A stretch of DNA of 64,000 nt from Gammaproteobacteria bacterium (GTDB lineage: Bacteria; Pseudomonadota; Gammaproteobacteria; Pseudomonadales; IMCC2047): contig JAJFKB010000003.1 of the NCBI GenBank assembly GCA_021773395.1, forward strand, positions 236,071 to 300,070, read 5' to 3'. The translations under genes were made by a program, and so were the position numbers. Shown here in pieces: positions 46,669-55,383 of the stretch. The notes beneath the pieces are model-generated. The model worked only from the letters and a program-made list of their open reading frames with translations, made no database searches and had not been told where the DNA came from. How positions within the stretch are numbered: the stretch's first letter is position 1; every line of letters begins with the position of its first letter.

Positions 46669-46729
46669 CTCTCAGGCATTTGTTGTAATGATGCTCGCTA
46701 TTATTGCAAATGCCTGGAGAGTGATTTTT
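46669..46729 (+). terminator. Bidirectional terminator after the Yip1 gene
   Basis: The stem GCTCTCAGGCATTTG pairs, with one bulge, to CAAATGCCTGGAGAG (46669-46683/46707-46721) around a 23-nt loop, followed by TTTTTA. It separates the Yip1 gene from the convergent 232-residue membrane protein. Confidence 0.65.
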
Positions 46730-47426
46730 AATCCGACAGTTTTAATGGAGGCGAGGGTTCAAGGCTTTGGTTTGATGCCCTCGAAAGCGCGATAGTAAAG
46801 GAGTAAAAGAGTATAAGACTCATGGCGATATGTTCTCCAGCCTCCTCAATAAAACTGAAAATATGAGACAAAAGGATGGTTTTTATGGGTGTTGTGATGT
46901 GACTTATGATATCTATAACGACACCAAAGAAGGTCAAAAGTAGCAACAGTGCGAAAACATTTCTCGATATTTTGCGCACCTCAGGGCTGGAAAAAAAATA
47001 GAGCAGAGAGCCGACCAGAAACAAAATGATACCGGCACCTAAGGCGTAAAAAAATTGGCCATAGTGATAAATATCTTCGCGCGACAAGGTATAGAATTTT
47101 GAAATATACTGCCCCACCGTAGCACCGCCGAATTTTTCGTGGATTTGTAGTGCATCATCCAGCATTAACCAAAGAAAAATTAAGGCCCAAAAACAAAGAG
47201 GCCTTAATCTGCGAGCTGTTGCTACATAAGCGAGCAGCAATACGATCCAAAATTCTTTGATGTATTGGAAAGATTCCGGGTAGCTGCCATCCGCGTTCAT
47301 CCAGAACGGACCCTTTGGGAACCAGGGGATTCTATAACTAAGAATGTGAAGGCACATATAAAAGAGGTCGGTGGTCAATAGTACGAAAAGCAGTATTAAA
47401 CCGGCACGTTTTACTTCAGCAGACAT
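46728..47426 (-). CDS. Membrane protein of unknown function
   Basis: The 232-residue product has about six hydrophobic segments, among them LILLFVLLTTDLFYMCLHIL, FWALIFLWLMLDD, FFYALGAGIILFLVGSLLYFF and FALLLLLTFFGVVIDII. Short charged loops (MLDDALQIHEKFGG, EEAGEHIAMSL) look functional. I do not recognise the family. The gene converges on the Yip1 gene across a terminator and is followed upstream by a gap that contains a decayed TPR gene. Confidence 0.6.
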   Translation of the reverse strand: MSAEVKRAGLILLFVLLTTDLFYMCLHILSYRIPWFPKGPFWMNADGSYPESFQYIKEFWIVLLLAYVATARRLRPLCFWALIFLWLMLDDALQIHEKFGGATVGQYISKFYTLSREDIYHYGQFFYALGAGIILFLVGSLLYFFSSPEVRKISRNVFALLLLLTFFGVVIDIISHITTPIKTILLSHIFSFIEEAGEHIAMSLILFYSFTIALSRASNQSLEPSPPLKLSD

Positions 47427-47499
47427 GTGTAATCCCTTTTGTATGCCTATCGTGGTCTGGAAATTAATTTATATTGACGACCGAATAAATTATGCAAAA

Positions 47500-48042
47500 C
47501 AGTAAAGTCTTTATAAATTAGGACAAAGAGCACTAAAAGATAAAAATTTTAACAGTGCCAAGCGCTATTTTAAACGGTTGGGTAATCTTGTGCTACAGGA
47601 GGCTCTGTCTAAAAATCTATGTGCGACCTATATCAACGGCTTGGTAAGATAAGTTTGGCGGTGGAAACTATCGGCCAAGCCTAAAAAGTTAGCCCCAGTC
47701 AGGCTGAAAATTGGTTTTTTTTTGCGCAATTTCACACGCAGCAAAATGACCTGACCCCAGCGATCCACGGTTTCAAAAATGCGATCAAACCAAAGAGGAA
47801 TGTGCCGGTATTTTACCTTGGTATAGGTCGAGCTGAGTTGCTGTCAGGGCAATATAAGGAGACAGTAAAAAGCTATAAAGCAGCGATGAGTTTCGACCCG
47901 GAAAATATTTTTGCTCACACAAATTTGGCAAAAAACCCTGCACGCCATTGGTGAAATTGCGGAAGCTGAAAATATTTTTAAATCTATAATCGATAACAAA
48001 CAATCGGTAGAGGGCATTCCGGCAGATACCCGATTATTGTAA
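47500..48042 (+). pseudogene. Decayed tetratricopeptide-repeat gene
   Basis: The plus strand holds three pieces of one TPR-like protein. Piece one (about 47500-47650) reads LGQRALKDKNFNSAKRYF and ends in a stop. The second (47776-47950) reads LGIGRAELLSGQYKETVKSY and FDPENIFAHTNLA, and hits a stop. A +1 shift near an A-run (about 47930) then gives AIGEIAEAENIFKSII up to a stop at 48042. The two halves are separated by about 125 bp (47651-47775) with a TGACCCC-type remnant. No intact start is visible. The rest of the 47427-48262 gap shows nothing else. Confidence 0.65.
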
Positions 48043-48262
48043 TGTTTGGCTGTTGCTTGCCAGCAGTCTAAAATCCAGCAATGCTGTCATCGACAAACTA
48101 ATTTTCGCGTAGCGGTAAATTAATGCCTTTTTATTATTTCTATTGTGGGGTATAAACACAACTTAATTGAAGAAAACTATTTAAGATAGTTTAAGTGTTA
48201 TCTGAACATAAATTTGATATATAAATAGGCAATTGAAAAATTTCGCTGGGAGCAAATCTATA

Positions 48263-48661
48263 ATGATGGAAAATGGAGTTGATTCAGTATCCGGTGAGCA
48301 GACCGAGGAGAATTCCCCGGCGCTAACCCAGGATGAAAAAAACTGGGGAATGTTCTGTCATATTGCGGTATTTACAGGGTTCCTGATCCCTTTTGGTAAT
48401 ATTATTGCGCCATCGGTGCTGTGGTTGATGAAAAAAGATGAAAAGCCTTTCGTTGATTACCATGGCAAAGAGGTAATCAATTTCCAGCTGACTTTGTTGA
48501 TAGTGGTTGCCCTGAGTTGGCTGCTTATATTTATCGTAATAGGATTCTTTTTGCTGGGAGCAATCGGTATTTTCGCCCTGATAGTGACTATTATTGGAGC
48601 TATTAAAGCCAGTCAGGGAGAGTATTACCGGTATCCGCTTTGCATTCGATTTATTAAGTAG
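48263..48661 (+). CDS. DUF4870 family membrane protein
   Basis: The ATG at 48263 gives 132 residues; the frame also opens 10 codons earlier at a TTG. The sequence matches DUF4870: EKNWGMFCHIAVFTGFLIPFGNIIAPSVLWLMKKDEKPFVDYHGKEVINFQLT, followed by two further membrane segments and a short cytosolic end. The family is widespread and of unknown role, perhaps a stress-related small membrane protein. It is isolated, with a decayed TPR gene upstream. Confidence 0.85.
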   Translation: MMENGVDSVSGEQTEENSPALTQDEKNWGMFCHIAVFTGFLIPFGNIIAPSVLWLMKKDEKPFVDYHGKEVINFQLTLLIVVALSWLLIFIVIGFFLLGAIGIFALIVTIIGAIKASQGEYYRYPLCIRFIK

Positions 48662-48849
48662 CCTCTTACTCTTCTGCATTACCAGACTTTTTCATGACCA
48701 GAACTGGATAAGATTGCTTGGACTTTAATTTGCCATGCTTAATACTGAGATTTACCAACCATTTGGCTGAAAGCCCAAGCATTTTGGTTTAACCCGTTTA
48801 GAGGTCATGATATAAATGATAGACATTTTTATAAGTGAGTGTTTCGTCG

Positions 48850-49170
48850 ATGAATAACAGTGAGAGTGAAACAAGTTCTGAGGTTAAAGAGGTTTATGAA
48901 GCATTATCAAATGTGCTTGATCCCGAGGTTGGCGTTAATATTGTCGATTTAGGGCTGGTCTATGAAGTTCTTTGCGAAAAAGAAAGAATAGCGGTGACTT
49001 TGACTCTAACGTCAGCTGGCTGTCCCATGGGCGATCAGATTGTTGAAGAAGCAACGCAAGCGGTCGAGGCGGTCGCCAAGGGGGCTGCGGTCAATGTGGA
49101 ACTGGTTTGGGAGCCTTTCTGGCGCCCTGATATGATGTCTGATGAGGCCAAGAAAAAACTCGGCTGGTGA
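48850..49170 (+). CDS. SufT-like/MIP18 (DUF59) iron-sulfur assembly factor
   Basis: From the ATG at 48850 the product has 106 residues; a GTG 15 bp upstream is an alternative. It is the DUF59 fold: LSNVLDPEVGVNIVDLGLVYEV, then VTLTLTSAGCPMGDQIVEEA, where the cysteine of GCPM is the conserved family residue, then a C-terminal WEPFWRPDMMSDEAKKKLGW. Such proteins help load Fe-S clusters (SufT, PaaD, CIA2). It precedes the NnrS-like membrane protein by 152 bp. The neighbourhood suggests maturation or repair of Fe-S proteins under nitrosative or oxygen stress, an inference. Confidence 0.88.
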   Translation: MNNSESETSSEVKEVYEALSNVLDPEVGVNIVDLGLVYEVLCEKERIAVTLTLTSAGCPMGDQIVEEATQAVEAVAKGAAVNVELVWEPFWRPDMMSDEAKKKLGW

Positions 49171-49322
49171 TTTGGATAATTAGTTTTAGCTAGGCCTTGC
49201 CCGTTGTGAAAAATGCTATTTAGAAAGTGGATCTTGCTTCACCGCCATCACAATTCTCAATCTTATTTATGTTTCTTTCTGACTCAATAGGGTATTAACC
49301 CAAGCCTACTTAGGGGACCGCT

Positions 49323-50417
49323 GTGAAATTGGATTTTCCCAATCATTTACGAATACCGCTTTTGATTTTGGGGATGATTTCGCTAGTTGTTGGCACGCTG
49401 GCTGGAGTGGCACGCCTCGGCTGGCCCGTCCCCGTTTTTGGATCATCACAAATTGTCCATCACGGTATTTTAATGGTTCCGGCATTTTTTGGTGCTGTGA
49501 TTGGTCTGGAAAGGGCGGTCGCCATCGGCAGGTTATGGGCCTACGCGGCCCCGTTATTAAGTGGTGTTGGCGGTGTCATACTGATTGTGGGAGCTGATCC
49601 GGCAATTGCAAAAATATTTCTGTGTGGTGGCAGCATTGCTTTTGTTGCCGCCTCGTATGCGGTGCTTAATATTCAGAAAGCGTTGCATAACTGGATCCTC
49701 TTAATGGGTGCCATAGGTCTATTAATAGGTAATTTACTATTAGTGTTCGAGCTCCATTTAAGGATGTCGGTGCTTTGGTGGATGATTTTTCTCGTGCTGA
49801 CAATTGCAGGTGAGCGGTTAGAACTGAGTCGGCTTGTGATCCGCAGCAACAAAAAGCGTCAAGCATTAGCAGTGTTATGTATGATTACATTTCTTGGCGC
49901 GTTGTTGAGTGCTTTTGACTTTAACTCTGGAGAGTTTTGTGTGGCTCTGGGGGTGCTGTCTATTGCGGTTTGGTTAGTCAGTTATGACATTGCGCGACGT
50001 ACGGTTTTTCAAACAGGCCTGCCGCGATTTACTGCAGTTTGTATGCTATGCGGTTATTCCTGGTTGTTTTTTTCTGCGTTCCTATTGATATTGGCCTATT
50101 TAGAGTTAGCCGATATCACCCGTGATGCGCCTTATCATGCCCTATTCCTGGGGTTTGTGTTCTCGATGGTATTAGGCCATGCATTGATAATATTTCCGGC
50201 CGTGACGCGACTAAAAATACCCTATTCAGCTGTATTTTACTTGCCCCTACTTTTCCTGCATGTAACTCTGGTGGTGCGTGTGTTCGGAAACCTGGGTCTG
50301 ATGCCTAAGGTGTATGCACTGGGGGGACTGCTTAACGCACTTTCGCTGGCTGTGTTTGTAGCAACCATGGTTTACTCAATCTTTTTGGGGCTTCGGGCGC
50401 GAACTATGCGTCAATAG
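49323..50417 (+). CDS. NnrS-like membrane protein of unknown function
   Basis: The 364-residue polytopic protein has about 11 hydrophobic segments, with HHGILMVPAFFGAVIGLERAVAIGRLWAY near the N-terminus (His-His, then a Glu/Arg loop) and HALFLGFVFSMVLGHALIIFPAVTRLK in the second half. These histidine-containing helices resemble a distant NnrS or haem-copper membrane fold. It has a start GTG at 49323 with no strong ribosome site. It lies between the SufT-like gene and the sensor pair at 50482-51887, on one strand, which suggests a functional set. No named family is certain. Confidence 0.65.
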   Translation: MKLDFPNHLRIPLLILGMISLVVGTLAGVARLGWPVPVFGSSQIVHHGILMVPAFFGAVIGLERAVAIGRLWAYAAPLLSGVGGVILIVGADPAIAKIFLCGGSIAFVAASYAVLNIQKALHNWILLMGAIGLLIGNLLLVFELHLRMSVLWWMIFLVLTIAGERLELSRLVIRSNKKRQALAVLCMITFLGALLSAFDFNSGEFCVALGVLSIAVWLVSYDIARRTVFQTGLPRFTAVCMLCGYSWLFFSAFLLILAYLELADITRDAPYHALFLGFVFSMVLGHALIIFPAVTRLKIPYSAVFYLPLLFLHVTLVVRVFGNLGLMPKVYALGGLLNALSLAVFVATMVYSIFLGLRARTMRQ

Positions 50418-50481
50418 CGGAGCTTTTGATTCGCTTGATGGCAAAAATTGCTAGAGTGGTGAGTAATTAGGGGTTCATAAT

Positions 50482-51147
50482 TTGCAAACGAAACAGATAG
50501 AACTTCCAAACTTGCAGGAAATGATAGATCTTTATCGAACCTGCATGCGATTAACGAGGGATGGTGAAATCCTGTTGCAAGCAGCAAGCCGTCTCAAACG
50601 TTTGGCTTTGAATTCAGAAATATTCGCTGTCCAGGCTGGAGTCAAAGGTCGCGTATTTCAAAGCCTTTCGAAGGAAACCAACCAATTATCCCGTGATATT
50701 GCCGAGGTAGTCCGGCAGTTATTAGCGAACGTAGATACAATTTCAGTTCAGGCCATTGAGAGTGCTGAACAGACTCGGCTGTGTGAAAAATATCAGCAGG
50801 CAATAATAATCGGGGTGACTTCTCCTACGCGGGAGCAGGTCGCTGCACGTCATCAGTTTGTTGGCGAGGGCATTATGCGGGCGCTGTCGGAAGTATATAG
50901 CTCGCTGGTTAATTCGCACCGCATGATGAATGACATGGAGCACTTACATCACCGGCTACCTGTAATCGCAACGTTAATGAAAATCGAAGCTAACCGAGAT
51001 AATGATTTTCGGGATACATTTACCACCAATGCAGCCGATTTATTACTGCTCAATGAGGAGTTAAAAAAGGTGATTGCCAGCGTCCATAATACCACCGAGA
51101 ATGCGCTGCAGTATATCAACCAGATGGGTGTGGGAGTTTATCGATGA
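50482..51147 (+). CDS. Helical-hairpin signalling protein paired with the di-iron sensor
   Basis: The 221-residue soluble protein is a long all-alpha chain with a central stretch of small, heptad-patterned residues (ASRLKRLALNSEIFAVQAGVKGRVFQSLSKETNQLSRDIAEVVRQLL). This resembles a shortened chemoreceptor hairpin (NxEIFAxQAGxxGRVFxSLxKE). It lacks a transmembrane segment and a ligand domain. The start is TTG at 50482 with AGGGG upstream. Its stop overlaps the start of the metallo-beta-lactamase-fold gene (ATGA), so the two are co-translated. In known chemotaxis systems a di-iron protein of this fold partners a receptor hairpin, so this may be its partner. Confidence 0.6.
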   Translation: MQTKQIELPNLQEMIDLYRTCMRLTRDGEILLQAASRLKRLALNSEIFAVQAGVKGRVFQSLSKETNQLSRDIAEVVRQLLANVDTISVQAIESAEQTRLCEKYQQAIIIGVTSPTREQVAARHQFVGEGIMRALSEVYSSLVNSHRMMNDMEHLHHRLPVIATLMKIEANRDNDFRDTFTTNAADLLLLNEELKKVIASVHNTTENALQYINQMGVGVYR

Positions 51148-51887
51148 TTAAAAAGCCGATTTTTGAAAAAGATGGCCATACCTGGTTTGTATTTGGGAGA
51201 GAGCAAAAAAAATTTAATACAGTCATTGATACTAATGAGTATCTCATTATCAGCAATGAGCAGTATATACTGCTAGATCCTGGTGGTACTGAGATATTTC
51301 CGAATGTAGTTGCAGCCGTTTCAGAAGTGGTTGATGTAGGTAAAATAGGTACTTTTTTCTGCTCTCATCAGGATCCGGATATCATGTCCTCGCTACCCTT
51401 GTGGATGGGCCTGTGCCCAAAGGCAAAGATATATCTTCCCGCTATCTGGTCAGACTTTATTGCTCATTTTGGACATGAGTATGTGGATAACTTTGTTAAA
51501 GTGCCGGATAAAGGGGTAAGCATTCCAATAGGCAAAGATAAGGCCGATTTACAACTGATCCCGGCACACTATTGTCACAGTAGTGGCAACTTTTCACTCT
51601 ACGATCCCAACGCAAAGATTCTTTTCTCTGGGGATATCGGTGCTGCAATTATGCCCATTGACGCCAATGAACTTGAGGTTACAGATTTCCAGCAGCACAT
51701 TCAGTATATGGATCACTTCCATCGCAGATGGATGCCATCAGAAAGAGCGCTGCGAAATTGGGTCGCCAGAGTGCGGGAATTGGATGTTGACATGATGTGT
51801 CCGCAGCATGGCTCGATTTTTTCGGGGGAAAATGTCGGGTTGTTTCTCGATTGGCTGGAACAATTGGAAGTAGGATCCGCACACTAG
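51144..51887 (+). CDS. Di-iron metallo-beta-lactamase-fold protein (ODP/flavodiiron-core-like)
   Basis: The 247-residue protein is a stand-alone MBL fold without a flavodoxin domain. The metal positions match the flavodiiron spacing: His75-x-Asp77-x-Asp79, His145 (or His142), Asp164 and His222. The usual Glu of H-x-E-x-D is Asp here. This form is the oxygen-binding di-iron protein (ODP) type, which in Treponema senses iron and oxygen for chemotaxis. It overlaps the hairpin gene by 4 bp. Sensing of O2, NO or iron is likely; catalytic NO reduction is less likely because the flavin domain is missing. Confidence 0.8.
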   Translation: MIKKPIFEKDGHTWFVFGREQKKFNTVIDTNEYLIISNEQYILLDPGGTEIFPNVVAAVSEVVDVGKIGTFFCSHQDPDIMSSLPLWMGLCPKAKIYLPAIWSDFIAHFGHEYVDNFVKVPDKGVSIPIGKDKADLQLIPAHYCHSSGNFSLYDPNAKILFSGDIGAAIMPIDANELEVTDFQQHIQYMDHFHRRWMPSERALRNWVARVRELDVDMMCPQHGSIFSGENVGLFLDWLEQLEVGSAH

Positions 51888-51932
51888 ACCTGGCGTGTCG
51901 CTCATGGTTTGACTCGATGAGATTGATAGCTA

Positions 51933-52027
51933 GAGCCTCTGAATAACTCCTAGATCCCTCTGGCGTACAGAGTGGTTGTAGATCAAGACGGCTTTGTGCA
52001 GTAATGTCCAGGCCTTGCAAACAAAGA
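51933..52027. repeat. Truncated copy of the MITE-like element
   Basis: About 95 bp matching the right part of the 24886-25149 element in reverse orientation. Shared blocks include CCTCTGAATAACTCC, TGTAGATCAAG-CGGCTTTGTGCAG and CCTTGCAAA-AAAG. The other end is missing, so it is a dead fragment. It lies between the di-iron sensor gene and the TRIC gene. Confidence 0.75.
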
Positions 52028-52135
52028 ACCAATAGGGGTTAATGGAAGATCTGGCAGTGCGGCGGGATTTACAGATAGTGACGAATATTTTTATCCGTTT
52101 AGGTAATTTAGAGTCGATGCAGTGAGTCAGTTTTA

Positions 52136-52786
52136 ATGTTTGAATTGCTGAATTTAAGTTCGGTCGTTAATTGGCTCGGGCTATTTGGCATCGCGGTATT
52201 CGCGATTTCCGGAGCTCTGGATGCTGCGCGTAAGAATATGGATATTCTTGGCTTTATGCTTATTGGAACGTTAACCGGTCTAGGCGGAGGAACCGTCAGA
52301 GATCTGTTACTAGGCAAACTTCCAGTTTACTGGGTGGAAGAGCCAGCCTATGTTGGTATGTGTTTGTTACTTTCAGCGATAACCTACTTCATTGTTCCAA
52401 TTATTGCATCTCGAGCCAAGGCATTGATTTGGATGGATGCTTTGGGCCTGTCGCTATTCTGCGTCCTCGGCGCTCAGATTGCGGTAACCCAAGGGGTCTC
52501 ACCCCTCATTTGCGTTTGCATGGGCGTTATCACCGCCAGTTTTGGCGGTATTATGCGAGATGTGCTCTGCGGCTATGATTTGGTTCTAGGGTCGCGGGAA
52601 TTGTATGTGACAGCAGCGGTTTCAGGTGCCGCCGTTTATTTGGCGCTGCATTGGCTGGGAATCCACGAGGATATTGCGGCTATAGGTGGTTTCCTGGCGG
52701 CTTTGACCTTGAGAAGCGCGGCAATTATTTGGGGACTGAGTTTGCCCTCCTATACGCCCTCTCAAAATAATAATCAGGGCCGATGA
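52136..52786 (+). CDS. TRIC-type cation channel family protein (UPF0126/YadS-like)
   Basis: The 216-residue membrane protein has the duplicated three-helix layout of bacterial TRIC channels. The repeated glycine-rich signatures GTLTGLGGGTVRDLLLGKLPVYWV and GVITASFGGIMRDVLCGY are both present, followed by a seventh helix. TRIC channels conduct monovalent cations, probably K+. It starts at the ATG at 52136 and stands alone, with a truncated MITE-like fragment upstream. Confidence 0.92.
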   Translation: MFELLNLSSVVNWLGLFGIAVFAISGALDAARKNMDILGFMLIGTLTGLGGGTVRDLLLGKLPVYWVEEPAYVGMCLLLSAITYFIVPIIASRAKALIWMDALGLSLFCVLGAQIAVTQGVSPLICVCMGVITASFGGIMRDVLCGYDLVLGSRELYVTAAVSGAAVYLALHWLGIHEDIAAIGGFLAALTLRSAAIIWGLSLPSYTPSQNNNQGR

Positions 52787-52880
52787 TCAGTTGCTGGATT
52801 CTGCGCCGGTGTTGAGGTGGGAGGCAAATGACCGTCACCCAAAATCCAGAACACGGAATGACCCTAAACAGCAGGCGCGG

Positions 52881-52922
52881 TACAATGTTGATTTGTTAAG
52901 GAACCTATGATTGGTCCCTTAA
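52881..52922 (+). promoter_or_regulatory. selO promoter -10 and 5' hairpin
   Basis: TACAAT (52881-52886) has an ATGACC 17 bp upstream. A transcript starting just after it would carry a hairpin TTAAGGAACC-TATGATT-GGTCCCTTAA (52896-52922, one mismatch) in the 5' leader, 40 bp before the selO ATG. Confidence 0.4.
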
Positions 52923-52963
52923 GGGCTATAACAGCTTTCCAAAGTGCGAGTAGAAACTGAAAG

Positions 52964-54472
52964 ATGCCAGACTTTTCATTCGATAATACCTATGTGCGGG
53001 ACTTGCCCGGATTTTATACCGCTTGGCAGCCAGAGCCTAGTCTAAACCCGGAACTGCTTTACCTCAACTTAACGCTAGCGGAACAGCTTGGGCTGGATTT
53101 AACTGAGTATGATAAAACTGCATTAGCAGAACTTTTTGCCGGAAAGAGTCTGCCCGAGGGTGCCGAGCCCATTGCCCAAGTTTATGCTGGCCACCAGTTT
53201 GGTCACTTTAACCCACAACTGGGAGATGGTCGCGCGCTGATTATTGGCGAAGTCATTGACAATCAAGGGAAACGCTTCGATATCGGCTACAAAGGCTCTG
53301 GTAAAACTCCCTTTTCCAGGGGTGGCGACGGTAAAGCTGCCATAGGCCCAATGCTGCGTGAAGTGCTCATTGGCGAAGCCATGCACGCCTTGGGCGTTCC
53401 TACCACGCGCTCCCTCGCAGTGACAGCTACCGGTGAGCAGGTGTTTCGAGATCGGCAACAGCCTGGTGCGGTGTTAACCCGCGTCGCCGCAAGTCATATT
53501 CGTATTGGTACTTTCCAGTTTTTTTCAGCACAGGGCGAGCATGATGAAGTGCGGCGTTTGGCCGATTACAGTATTGCTCGGCATGATCCTGAGCTTGCCG
53601 CAGCGGAAAACCCCTATCTCGAATTTCTTGGTGCCGTCACCCAAAGACAAGCCGAATTAGTGGCACATTGGATGAGTTTGGGTTTTATCCATGGGGTGAT
53701 GAATACCGATAATGTGAGTATCGCCGGTGAAACCATAGACTATGGTCCATGCGCCTTTATGGAGGCTTATGATCCAAATGCGGTTTTCAGTTCTATCGAC
53801 GAGCAGGGACGTTATGCCTATCAGAACCAGCCTCGAATCGCACAGTGGAATCTTGCAAGATTCGCGGAAACCCTTTTACCCTTGCTAGCGGAGGACCAAC
53901 AGGAAGCTGTTGATCTGGCAAATCAGGTAGTTCAACCTTTCTCCGACACTTATCAGAAATGCTGGCTGGAAAAGATGTGTGCCAAGCTGGGGCTGGAATT
54001 AAAGGCAGAGAGTGGGGAAAGAGATAAGGCCATGGTCGAAGAATGGCTGGAATTACTGCAAGCCCAAAAGGTTGATTTCACCATGGCCTGGCGTCGCCTG
54101 GCAGATGCTGCCGAAGGTCAACCAACAGGGTTGCAAGAACTTTTTACCGAAGCGGCTGCAATCGATGCTTGGCTCAGTAAATGGCAGGTGCGTTGTGACG
54201 AAGAAGATAGCACGGACACAAAAATGGTAAGCGAACAGTTAAGGGAAAATAGAGGTAAAGCCATGCGCGCCATAAACCCCTGGCTGATTCCTCGCAACCA
54301 TCGTGTGGAGGAGGCGCTTGCTGCCGCATCGAATGAAGGAGATTTAGGGCCATTTGAGCTACTCTTATCTGCATTAGAGCAGCCTTATGAAGAGAATGCT
54401 GAATGGGAGAGATTTGCAGAGCCAGCTACGCCGGACTTTACTGCGCGGTACCAGACCTTTTGCGGGACTTGA
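52964..54472 (+). CDS. selO: SelO protein adenylyltransferase (pseudokinase AMPylator)
   Basis: SelO transfers AMP to serine, threonine or tyrosine of target proteins, with a flipped ATP in a kinase-like fold; the E. coli enzyme affects redox proteins. The 502-residue protein is complete: YAGHQFGHFNPQLGDGRA, the flexible nucleotide loop KGSGKTPFSRGGDGKA, the metal-binding GFIHGVMNTDNVSIAGETIDYGP, and a C-terminal CGT with Cys in the position of selenocysteine in some homologues. A promoter-like -10 and leader hairpin are upstream. It is the last conserved gene before the decayed 54500-55990 segment. Confidence 0.96.
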   Translation: MPDFSFDNTYVRDLPGFYTAWQPEPSLNPELLYLNLTLAEQLGLDLTEYDKTALAELFAGKSLPEGAEPIAQVYAGHQFGHFNPQLGDGRALIIGEVIDNQGKRFDIGYKGSGKTPFSRGGDGKAAIGPMLREVLIGEAMHALGVPTTRSLAVTATGEQVFRDRQQPGAVLTRVAASHIRIGTFQFFSAQGEHDEVRRLADYSIARHDPELAAAENPYLEFLGAVTQRQAELVAHWMSLGFIHGVMNTDNVSIAGETIDYGPCAFMEAYDPNAVFSSIDEQGRYAYQNQPRIAQWNLARFAETLLPLLAEDQQEAVDLANQVVQPFSDTYQKCWLEKMCAKLGLELKAESGERDKAMVEEWLELLQAQKVDFTMAWRRLADAAEGQPTGLQELFTEAAAIDAWLSKWQVRCDEEDSTDTKMVSEQLRENRGKAMRAINPWLIPRNHRVEEALAAASNEGDLGPFELLLSALEQPYEENAEWERFAEPATPDFTARYQTFCGT

Positions 54473-54549
54473 ACTGTTTAAATAACTGATAAATCAAAGC
54501 CGTGCGATGATTGGAGTACTGCTTTGATTTATCCATGATAATTTTCTTG

Positions 54550-54990
54550 TTAGGTCATGATACCTTTTGACTCCAGAAATTCATCTGGCACATCAGCATT
54601 TTTCCGACCCACAATAGCAAAGTAATATAGCGAATGGTGGCTTCATAAGCTTCGGGTATAATATCCACGTCTACCAAGCGAGATATACCATTTTTTTTAG
54701 CTCCTCGCCCATCATGCCATTACCTGCACCCAGATCCGAGCACTCGTAACTCCGTGAAAGTATCTTGAGATTGCTCTATGGCAGATTCTAGGATGGTTGC
54801 TACTTTACTGGGGGATGTGCACTTTAAGCGATCATAATATACTTGTTCGTACAGACCTTGTACTTGGTAAATTTCAACGTAGTCATGAAATCGTATTTTA
54901 CGTTGACCTCCAGAACCCTGAAGGTAGAAATAGGATTCGTCTTGATTAAGGTTGGATGATTCGGGTTTTGGAAACTGTATTCTGTGCCTT
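54550..54990 (-). pseudogene. Frameshifted SAM-dependent methyltransferase remnant
   Basis: The minus strand reads RIQFPKPESSNLNQDESYFY, a HDYVEIYQVQGLYEQ part, YYDRLKCTSPSKVATIL and then TELRVLGSGCR with a stop. Another frame continues GISRLVDVDIIPEAYEATIRY, then a further shift is needed to reach VPDEFLESKGIMT and the stop at 54550. The pieces form one class I methyltransferase, with motif I broken by the frameshift. No intact start is seen. It is a dead gene in the 54473-55096 gap; the rest of that gap shows nothing. Confidence 0.7.
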
Positions 54991-55096
54991 TTTAGAATGA
55001 TACTCCTGTTTTAGTTTTATGATATTTAGCCCAACGCTGAGCACATGGGGCGGCACTCCTTTCAGCAACGTACCAATGGAGCGTTTTGTTAATTTT

Positions 55097-55366
55097 TTAC
55101 AAATCAAGGTTACGCTTTAAAACCTTTGCTGATGTAATAATGCGCGTAGTACGATAAAGCTCTGGATGTTTCTCGCTGTCTGTGTGGCGCATTGGATTTC
55201 CTGATGTTGGACTAACAAACCAGGAGATTTCTGGGCGCGGCTCACCTAGCTGCTTTTTTAGTGCCTGTGGTGTAATGCCTATTGCCTCAGCCGCAGCATT
55301 GAACGTGCAGCGTGTTTTCACTTCGTTTAGGTAATCAATTACCAGTTTGATTTTGTCATGTACCAC
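55097..55366 (-). CDS. Small HTH-like protein, unknown function
   Basis: The 89-residue product contains a helix-turn-helix-like piece: YLNEVKTRCTFNAAAEAIGITPQALKKQLGEPRPE. Its second half (NPMRHTDSEKHPELYRTTRIITSAKVLK) resembles a family of small orphan proteins I have seen in marine gammaproteobacterial accessory regions, but I cannot name it. Only the N-terminal half looks structured. It lies directly downstream of repeat copy B on the same strand as the HEPN gene beside copy A. A DNA-binding or toxin-antitoxin partner role is possible. Confidence 0.55.
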   Translation of the reverse strand: MVHDKIKLVIDYLNEVKTRCTFNAAAEAIGITPQALKKQLGEPRPEISWFVSPTSGNPMRHTDSEKHPELYRTTRIITSAKVLKRNLDL

Positions 55367-55383
55367 TAGAAGATCCTTGTAAA

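Noticed and set aside
47785-48003. 72-residue minus-strand frame
   Set aside because: It lies antisense to the decayed TPR gene and has no homology-like pattern.
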